Assembly: GCA_014621425.1 (NCBI GenBank)
Contig: JAANBB010000290.1
Span: 1 to 51,702, forward strand
DNA length: 51,702 nucleotides
Origin: Cylindrodendrum hubeiense
Taxonomy: Eukaryota; Ascomycota; Sordariomycetes; Hypocreales; Nectriaceae
Direction of reading: 5' to 3'
Made by a program: the position numbers and the translations under genes. Each line of letters opens with the position of its first letter. The first letter of the stretch is position 1. The notes beneath the pieces were generated by a model. The model was not told where the DNA came from. It did no database searches and worked only from the letters and a program-made list of their open reading frames with translations. Below are positions 44,663 through 51,702 of the stretch, piece by piece.

Positions 44663-47600
44663 ATGCCCACCATTTACTCCTCCCTCTACTCGAATTTCGT
44701 CCGTCAAGGATCAACATTCGCAAAGTCTATCACCACCCATGGCTATGCCCAGTCCGTTGTTGCCGCCACCCACCCTCACGTCCTCAACTCTCAGAACCGT
44801 CCTGTCTTCACTCGCCGCACCACAAAGTCCCGACTTGGCCGCCTCTCTAACCTCCAGCTTCACTCCGCCTTCCACACTCAGAGAGTCGTCGCTACCAGTC
44901 TCACCGAGCACCCTCCTAGCCACAACCATGGAGGTCTAGATGACTACTTCGAGGCCCTGCAGCAGCAGCAGGAGGCCGGCGAACTTGACCCCGAATGGAC
45001 ACAGTTCGAATTCCCTAAGCGCATTGAGTGGAAGCCCACTGCGGCTTCTATTCTTACCAAGGACAGGGTTCTTGTTAATGACGGCGAACATGCCCTCATC
45101 GAGGATTCTGAGCTCGCATCCAACCTCTCCTTTGAGGATTTGGCAGCACTCGCCCACATCGACGCCGCCCTAGTGAAGGAGATCGAAGCGCGGAACTTCC
45201 AGGAGACCTCTGAAAATGCGGCCGACGCTGGACGACCAGGTTCAGCCCTGGGTTCCAAGACCCGATCCCCCGTGATTGAGAGATCGCGAACTCCGGCAAG
45301 CGTCGCTCGCAGTGCCACCCCTCCGGCCGATCCCCAATCTCAGTCATACGCCGACCACCTCCACAAGCTTTCCGAGAGTGGTCGCTATGTCGAAATCCCA
45401 GCTGTCTTTGAGGCCATGCTGGCTACTGGCGTTCAACCTATCGCCAGTGCCTACAATGCCCTCCTCGTGGCTGCGATCCACATTCCCACCAAGAAGATTG
45501 AGATTGTCTCTAAGGCTCTCGATGTCTACGCTGACATGCTCCGAAGGAGAGTGTCCCCTGATGCTGACACCTTCAACATCCTGGTTGGTCTCTTGGCGTC
45601 CCGATGCCTCGAGGTCGCCGAGTCGAAGGCTGTTCTGGAGGACAAGCGAGTCCGCTTTGGTGGCATGGACGAACCCGGCAGATTTATGCTTGCTTCCCAC
45701 GAGCTTGAGCATGCCATTCTCTGTGAGGATGATCGCCTGGATCTTGCCATCAAGCTGTTCGACACGTCGGTTGATACCGACACGGCTATGTACTCCGCCG
45801 AGACTTACCATCAGTTGATCTCTGCCTGTGCTCAAGCCGGCCGAGCTGCCGATATGCTCCGACTTTTTGAGCACATGGAGGCTAACCAGATCGTTCCTTT
45901 CGCTGCAGTCTTCCCCACCATGATCACTGCTTTTGCCACCTCTGGGGATCTGGTCAGTGCCGTCGAGTGCTACAACGAGTACCGCAACCTGGCCATTGCC
46001 AACGATGAGGGCCAGGAGACCCTCTTCGATCGATTGGATGCCGAGGTCTATGCCGCGGTTATCAATGCATACGTGATCACCGACAAGATAGAGGGCGCCA
46101 TGAAGTTCTTCCAGAAGATCGTCAGCGAATATGGTGTTCGCGCCGCGGACATCAAGGATGCTTTGGTCACCACTGGATTTGTCAAAGGTTTCATGTCTCG
46201 TGGCATCTACCAAGAGGCTTTCCACTGGGCCCAGGCTGTCGAGGCTGAAGCTCGTGCCCGAGCCTTTAGCCAGATTGCCACTATCTCTGCGGACAAGGAT
46301 GACAAGGCCACTGCTATCGCTGCTTATTCTAGCATTCCGGCTCACTTTGATGACTTGGCTACCCCCGCCATGTCTCTCCTGGCCATGAGTGTCCGAGAGG
46401 GAGATGTCGCTGCTGCTGCTCAGTACTGGAGCGTTCTAAGCAACCCTGAAGTGCGAGCGACGGTCTCTTTCATTGAGCCCACTGCCATGTACGCCGTCGC
46501 CTTGATTGGCTCCGGTCAGGTGGCTGAGGGTTTGGCCCAGTCCGAGATGATGTTCCAGCGTATTCGATCTATCGAATCCGACGCCCGAATCCACCTCGTC
46601 GAAGAGATCGATGAGGGTGTTGAGTTTATTACTCGGTACATGGAGACTCGAGGCATCGCCGATCCCCGTGAGATGGCTTCTCAGGTCTCTAGCTTCCACC
46701 AGCAGTCCGCCTCTCCGTACCTTTCGACCCCGACCGTTTCTAGCTTTGAGGATACCTTTGATCCCTATGCCCACAACACCGACTTCAAGGGATCCTCCCT
46801 GATTGCGGACGATCTCGAAGGTAACCATGGCCGCAAGGGACCCCGCTTGAGCGAGGCTCTTACCCGATTCCGAAACATGCGACGCGCCGGCCGACACCCT
46901 CGATATATTACCTACGCCAAGCTGATTTCCGCCGCTGCCCGCGACAGCAAGATCGACCTCTGCCACGACATCCTCGCAATGGCTCGCACCGACATGCCTC
47001 TCCAGCCTCAGTATGCCGTTGTCAGATACGGCTGGTCTAGCATCCTTGATGCCATGGTTGGTGCTTGTCTTACTATGGGTAACCGTGGACGGGCCGAGCA
47101 GTTTCACCAGGAGTTGCTGGAGATGGGAGCCACTCCCTCCGCCAACACTTTCGGCCTGTACATCACTACCCTGAAGGACTCGACTAAGACTTTTGACGAA
47201 GCTTCTGAGGCCGTCCGTATTTTCCACCGTGCCAAGGCTGAGGGCGTTGATCCTAGCTCGTTCTTGTATAATGCTCTCATTGGCAAGCTGGGTAAGGCCC
47301 GGCGCATCGACGACTGTCTCTTCTACTTTGCTGAGATGCGAGCCCTGGGCATCAAACCTACATCTGTTACATACGGTACCATTGTTAACGCCCTGTGCCG
47401 AGTCAGCGATGAGAAGTTTGCGGAGGAGCTGTTCGACGAGATGGAGGCCATGCCCAACTACAAGGCCCGGCCCGCTCCCTACAACAGCATGATGCAGTTC
47501 TTCTTGACCACGAAGCGAGACAAGGCCAAGGTCTTGGCTTACTATGAGCGCATGAAGGCTAAGGGCATTGCGCCTACTGCTCACACTTACAAGCTCTTGG

Positions 47601-48163
47601 TTGACACCCATGCTACTCTCGAACCCGTCGACATGAACGCTGCTGAGGAGGTCCTGAGCATGATCCGCGCCTCTGGTCAACGCGTCGAGCCCGTCCATTA
47701 CGCCTCCCTGATCCACGCTCGGGGATGTGTCATGCACGACATGGAGGGTGCTCGCAAGATGTTCGATTCTATTGTCAAGGAGTCCCTGGTCCCTGTCAAT
47801 GCAAGCCTGTACCAGGCTCTTTTTGAGGCTATGGTTGCCAACCACGAAGTTGCTGCTACCGAGCCTGTTCTACAGCAAATGCGTCGTCAGCGTGTTGAGC
47901 TGACCCCGTACATTGCAAACACCCTCATTCATGGTTGGGCCGCCGACAAGAAGATTGAGAAGGCCCAGCAGATTTACGATGCTGTGGGCCGGGATAAGCG
48001 CGAGCCTAGCACGTACGAGGCTATGACTCGCGCCTACCTGGCTGTTGAGCAGCGAGATCAAGCCAAGGGTGTCGTGGGAGAGATGCTCACCCGCGGTTAC
48101 CCCAGTGCCGTCGTCAACAAGGTGCTTGAGCTTCTCGGTGGCGGTCAAGAGGCTACCGACTGA
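44663..48163 (+). CDS. Mitochondrial pentatricopeptide repeat protein (Cya-5-like)
   Basis: A single exon encodes 1166 residues. The first ~80 residues carry no acidic residue and many Arg, Ser and Thr, so a mitochondrial presequence is likely. PPR motifs are visible in two blocks. The first is about residues 255-450, for example GVQPIASAYNALLVAAI and AETYHQLISACAQAGRAADM. The second, denser block is about 750-1150, for example SSFLYNALIGKLGKARRIDD, then TSVTYGTIVNALCRVSDEKF, then TAHTYKLLVDTHATLEP. PPR proteins bind organelle RNA one base per repeat and control its stability or translation. Size and domain order recall Neurospora cya-5, which is needed for COX1 expression; that assignment is from memory and tentative. 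The antisense strand has long open frames, which are shadows of the strong codon bias. Confidence 0.87.
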   Translation: MPTIYSSLYSNFVRQGSTFAKSITTHGYAQSVVAATHPHVLNSQNRPVFTRRTTKSRLGRLSNLQLHSAFHTQRVVATSLTEHPPSHNHGGLDDYFEALQQQQEAGELDPEWTQFEFPKRIEWKPTAASILTKDRVLVNDGEHALIEDSELASNLSFEDLAALAHIDAALVKEIEARNFQETSENAADAGRPGSALGSKTRSPVIERSRTPASVARSATPPADPQSQSYADHLHKLSESGRYVEIPAVFEAMLATGVQPIASAYNALLVAAIHIPTKKIEIVSKALDVYADMLRRRVSPDADTFNILVGLLASRCLEVAESKAVLEDKRVRFGGMDEPGRFMLASHELEHAILCEDDRLDLAIKLFDTSVDTDTAMYSAETYHQLISACAQAGRAADMLRLFEHMEANQIVPFAAVFPTMITAFATSGDLVSAVECYNEYRNLAIANDEGQETLFDRLDAEVYAAVINAYVITDKIEGAMKFFQKIVSEYGVRAADIKDALVTTGFVKGFMSRGIYQEAFHWAQAVEAEARARAFSQIATISADKDDKATAIAAYSSIPAHFDDLATPAMSLLAMSVREGDVAAAAQYWSVLSNPEVRATVSFIEPTAMYAVALIGSGQVAEGLAQSEMMFQRIRSIESDARIHLVEEIDEGVEFITRYMETRGIADPREMASQVSSFHQQSASPYLSTPTVSSFEDTFDPYAHNTDFKGSSLIADDLEGNHGRKGPRLSEALTRFRNMRRAGRHPRYITYAKLISAAARDSKIDLCHDILAMARTDMPLQPQYAVVRYGWSSILDAMVGACLTMGNRGRAEQFHQELLEMGATPSANTFGLYITTLKDSTKTFDEASEAVRIFHRAKAEGVDPSSFLYNALIGKLGKARRIDDCLFYFAEMRALGIKPTSVTYGTIVNALCRVSDEKFAEELFDEMEAMPNYKARPAPYNSMMQFFLTTKRDKAKVLAYYERMKAKGIAPTAHTYKLLVDTHATLEPVDMNAAEEVLSMIRASGQRVEPVHYASLIHARGCVMHDMEGARKMFDSIVKESLVPVNASLYQALFEAMVANHEVAATEPVLQQMRRQRVELTPYIANTLIHGWAADKKIEKAQQIYDAVGRDKREPSTYEAMTRAYLAVEQRDQAKGVVGEMLTRGYPSAVVNKVLELLGGGQEATD

Positions 48164-49125
48164 GTGCGGAGTACCTGGTCGTACATTCGTACCATTCATT
48201 GGATGTTTGGTTTATTTTCTTTGTTAACTTGGCGCAATCTGTTTGATACCCCGTTATGCTGGTTGGAATTGTGCGGTTTTTTATTACTTACGGGGTTGCA
48301 TTGAGATGTCGAGAGGCACACCCTCCCTCGATCCCTTGAATGGGACGGCGTTTAGGATACAAAATGGGATTTATTCGGAACGACGGCCTCTGGGTCTCTG
48401 GATGAGAGGATTCGGGGCCGAACGTTGCCTAATAGACAACACACCACTCTAAATACGGGAAAACAAGATATTTGCAGCATAGGACCAAGATAAAGGAAAC
48501 ATGGAGACAACTGGGAGGCGAAAGCAGAGAAGGGACCTGCTGCCTGTACTACCATATACAAGAAACGAATAAATCAATAATTTCAAAGTTCAATTAATTG
48601 TCCCCCCTATTGCAAGTGAAGGAGAGTTGAGCCGGTCGGTTCTGGACGGGATGTGTGCGTAGGAGTTGGGGTTGTGACCAGTGCGTTCCGGGCCTTACAA
48701 AATGACGTGAGTTGAGCATCATAGACCGACGTTAGCTTGGGTTGTCACTTTGGAATCATAGCTTCTGTTAATGCTTGCTCCGCCTAAGCTCCATTAGGCT
48801 CCGTGCCGATGGGATCTCAGAATAGCAGCATCCAACTGGAGGGTGGTACACAGTGTTGGCCCTGAAACATGACGGCTATGTACACTGTGAAGCTGGCAAC
48901 AGCGGGGCGACATGATCACGATTCTTCCCGTGTTGTAGGTGAGTAAAAGAGCTCACTCACACCTTGAATCCTGCCATTGCAAGTCCCGGCGTTTCTCCCT
49001 GTCAACCATTGTCGCGTCGCCGCCTGGAGACGTTTCTTTCATCTTCGAGCCAGTCGACTGCAGATCATTCCTTGCCTTCTATCCAACTTCCCACCACAAT
49101 CCAATTCTTCATTGCCCCGCGCGTC
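48164..49125. other. Intergenic region PPR / ERG8
   Basis: 962 bp with the 3' end of the PPR gene and the promoter of ERG8. A CT-rich stretch near 48990-49110 probably belongs to the ERG8 leader. No gene is seen. Confidence 0.6.
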
Positions 49126-50692
49126 ATGGCATCCCGGAACCCCACCATCGCCGTATCAGCACCTGGCAAGGTGCTCCTCGCGGGCGGCTACCTTGTGCTG
49201 GACCGACAGCACACGGGCTTTGTATTTGGCCTCAGCGCGAGGATCAACGTGATTGCCGCCGAGATTCACACCACGCCGGGGGTCCAGTTGACGGAGATTG
49301 TCGTCGACAGCCCGCAGTTCCTTGATGCCCAATGGCGATATGGCTACCGTTTGGCCGAGGCGGGCGGCGGCATCAAGGTCACCCAATTGCAAGTGTAAGT
49401 TGGTTTTTATTTGGACAGAGATCTCTCAGTTGCGACGTCACGCTGCACCCGGCTTCTTTTGGTATGATCGCCGTTGTTGAGGGAGAGTGCTGGAGGGTGC
49501 TGGAGCTCTCCATGTCTACCTCACCCACATACCCATCCTGGCCGACCTCAACCGGCTGCTTGGAATCATCTATCTCTATCCCATCACGAGTGGTCTGTTC
49601 TCTTGGTTTGCTCACTCAAATTGCCACAGCGGATCCAAAATCAGCCCCAACCCCTTCGTGGAGACGACTCTCAGCTATGCGCTCACCTACATTGACCGCA
49701 TCGCCGGCCAGCGCCCCAGTCACAGCATGACCTCGGCGCGCCTCATCATCCTTGCGGACAACGACTACTACTCCCACTCGGGCTCGGCCGATACGCAGAG
49801 GGGCCGATTTGCCAAATTCCCGGTGACTTTAGGCGATGCCAACAAGACGGGCCTGGGATCATCTGCTGCCCTTGTTACTTCACTAACGGCAGCTCTACTC
49901 ATTCACTACCTGCCCCAGGACCTCTTCGATATCGAGTCAGACAAGGGTAAGCGAGCCCTGCATAACCTGGCGCAGGCAGCGCACTGTGCCGCCCAGGGCA
50001 AGGTTGGCTCAGGCTTCGATGTGGCCGCTGCCGTGTTTGGGTCCTGCCGGTACAAGCGATTCTCGCCCGCGACGTTGAGCAAGATCCCTGAGCCTGGAAC
50101 GGCCGGCTTCGCAGACTCACTGGTCCAGCTGATCGACGAAGCGTCAGCATGGGACGTCGAGGTGGCGAAGGATGAAGTCAAGATGCCCAAGGGTGTCGCT
50201 CTCAGGATGTGCGATGTGGACTGCGGCAGCAAGACCGTGAGCATGGTCAAGAAGGTCCTTGCATGGAGGGCGCAGGACCCCGAGGCCTCTAAGCAGCTTT
50301 GGGAAGAACTTCAGCGCCAAAACGAGGACCTGATTTCTACGCTTAAGCAAGGTGACGTTGACCAGCTCCCCACCAAGCTCACAGCGGTCCGAGAGCTCGT
50401 CAAGAAGATGGGCACCTCCAGCGATGTCCCCATCGAGCCGGACAGCCAGACGGAGCTTCTGGACGCTATCAGCGGCGTCGAGGGCGTCTACGGAGGCGTA
50501 GTTCCCGGCGCGGGAGGCTTCGACGCCCTGGCGGTGCTGATGAAGGACGATGCCGAGACGAAACAGCGGGTCGAGAAGTTCCTGGCCGAGTGGGCACAAG
50601 CCAAGGGCACCAAGGTCAAGCTTCTGGCGGTCAAGGGCGAGATGGAAGGCGCACGAGCCGAGAGCTTGGACGTGTACTCGGGCTGGATCTAG
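49126..50692 (+). CDS. ERG8: Phosphomevalonate kinase
   Basis: Exons 49126-49394 and 49630-50692 join in phase 2 to give 443 residues. The enzyme phosphorylates mevalonate-5-phosphate to the diphosphate, feeding isoprenoid and ergosterol synthesis. The GHMP-kinase signatures are present: motif 1 VSAPGKVLLAGGYLVLD at residues 10-26, the ATP-binding motif KTGLGSSAALVTS near 162-174, and motif 3 GVVPGAGGFDALAVL near the C-terminus. Other conserved blocks are DSPQFLDAQWRYGY and NPFVETTLSYALTYIDR. The intron (49395-49629, 235 nt, donor GTAAGT, acceptor CCACAG) is much longer than the others in this window. It was placed by the conserved LQV|GSKISPNPFVETT junction, and no extra exon inside it is needed to restore the family sequence. 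Confidence 0.92.
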
Positions 50693-51132
50693 AACCAAAC
50701 GTGAGGAAAGGGAAGAGAAGACAAGAGAAGGAGTAGCGGCCAGTTGCATCATGGCATGGGCAAGCAAGCAGACGGTTAGCTCCGCAAGGCGAATGAAAGG
50801 TCTGAGACGCAAATAAAAACTCATGAAAACTTGCTTTTCGCAACAAAGTAGTGTCTTTTTCTTCTCTCTAAAAATGCCTCTGGACGAGACATGCTCTCGC
50901 TTGGGTGAATTAACAAAACGAATTAGTTTTCCGATCTATTTCCCCCTGGGTATGATGTCAATCCGATGACCCGAATCCGTACTCGCTCCCAACCATGACC
51001 TGACAATCTGTAGTTCTGCCATTTGATATCCAAAAATAGTCCCACCCGCTCCGTAATCCGTAACCTGGAAAGAAAAAAAGCACCCAAAAGCACCCACTCA
51101 TAGGACCCCTAATCCACTAAATAAATCCCCTA
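50693..51132. other. Region downstream of ERG8
   Basis: AT-rich 3' flank with AATAAA at 50812-50817, a plausible polyadenylation signal 120 bp after the ERG8 stop. Nothing else is recognised. Confidence 0.55.
50812..50817 (+). terminator. ERG8: Candidate polyadenylation signal of ERG8
   Basis: AATAAA within CGCAAATAAAAACTC lies 120 bp downstream of the stop codon. Fungal poly(A) signals are loose, so this is only a candidate. Confidence 0.35.
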
Positions 51133-51702
51133 TTACCGCTCTGGGAAGCGCTGGAGCACGGACGCCATCCCCTCGGGCTCCTGCAATAGTCAAACACGCA
51201 CCCAACTCATCTCATCTTACACGCGTCCGTCGGGCAACACGAATGCACACGCATAAGCGGCCCCGCGCCTCCTTCGCCTTCGCCTCCGCCTCCGTCGTCT
51301 TGCGTAGCTGCATAAAATCGCCTGCCTCACGGTAGGCTATCCGTCGACGTGGTCGCATGCGCTGTCAGGACCGACATGGGCGGCGGGCGCGCGGGGTGTG
51401 AGAAGAGGCTGGACGTCGAATACGGCGAACGAGGCGAGAGCGAGGTGGGCGTGGCGGGGTCTGCGATACCGATGCGGCTGGCTGCGGCCTTGTCGCGAAG
51501 CATGGCGATCCTGGTGAGAAGGAGGAACAAGTGTCAGCTGGATGGGGTTGGGCAACTTTCTTTTCATTATACTAAGCACCTTAACCTGTAGACGATTCAT
51601 CTACGTCCTTCTGGCTGTTATTGTTGCGAGTATTTGTATCTGACCCACATCCGACTCAAATTCGATCAGCATCAATTGCACTGGCAGACAAGGGTCATAT
51701 GA
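51133..51702 (-). CDS. Possible terminal exons of a minus-strand gene cut by the window edge
   Basis: Two minus-strand pieces look exon-like. The first, 51180-51133, follows TTGCAG and encodes EPEGMASVLQRFPER and a stop. The second begins after the acceptor CTCACCAG at about 51510 and encodes IAMLRDKAAASRIGIADPAT followed by a Ser/Pro-rich stretch, with a GTGAGG donor at 51330. The phases of the two pieces do not match with this donor, so the structure is not resolved. The gene would extend beyond 51702. I do not recognise the family. It may also be chance. Confidence 0.25.

Noticed and set aside
45344..47845. Long antisense open frames (333 and 469 codons) inside the PPR gene
   Set aside because: They mirror the strongly biased codons of the PPR protein on the other strand, have no splice or promoter context and no recognisable domain.
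1..51702. CRISPR arrays, insertion sequences or intact transposons
   Set aside because: Repeats found are short tandem arrays or one small hairpin; no direct-repeat/spacer array, transposase or reverse transcriptase signature was seen.

Overview
The window looks like a chromosomal segment of a filamentous ascomycete (Pezizomycotina, most likely a Sordariomycete close to Hypocreales; the placement is inference). The signs are short introns, mostly 53-150 nt, with GT..AG ends and CTAAC/CTGAC-like branch points; pyrimidine-rich 5' leaders; long GC-rich intergenic stretches; and typical fungal families such as a PTH11-type rhodopsin-domain protein, GH76 mannanase, a CorA-like two-helix protein, Bfr1 and Obg-type Mtg2. 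Nothing prokaryotic, viral or CRISPR-like was seen.

Left part (1-17.2 kb): a 5'-truncated SH3/zinc-finger-like protein gene with a Gln/Asn-rich repeat (2-1597, +), a GH76 mannosidase (4955-6157, +) behind a TATA box, and tubulin-folding cofactor D (7083-10845, +). A 6.4 kb stretch with no supportable gene but many short tandem repeats follows (10846-17236).

Middle part (17.2-31.8 kb), gene-dense: a seven-helix rhodopsin-domain membrane protein (17237-18869, +), RPB5 (19777-20678, -) divergent from BFR1 (21462-23082, +), a conserved protein of unknown function with a CxxC zinc-ligand-like motif (24137-24942, -) divergent from the mitochondrial Obg GTPase MTG2 (26892-28634, +), and the tRNA m5C methyltransferase NCL1/TRM4 (29049-31760, -) convergent with MTG2.

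Accessory-looking part (31.8-38.9 kb), visibly more AT-rich: a broken open frame (32638-33505), a TATA-preceded 87-codon ORF (34196-34459), a six-exon CorA-like membrane protein that can be assembled only across five introns (35224-36999, -), and a 90-residue Gly-rich protein (37978-38250, -).

Right part (38.9-51.7 kb): DEAD-box helicase DBP7 (38887-41190, -), a 3.5 kb divergent intergenic region, a 1166-residue mitochondrial PPR protein (44663-48163, +), phosphomevalonate kinase ERG8 (49126-50692, +), and faint traces of terminal exons of another minus-strand gene at the right edge.

Most core genes act in RNA synthesis, RNA modification, ribosome assembly or translation (RPB5, BFR1, MTG2, NCL1, DBP7, PPR). 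I see no operon-like or biosynthetic cluster. Exon boundaries were inferred by hand from splice consensus, reading phase and remembered family conservation; none was checked against transcripts or databases.
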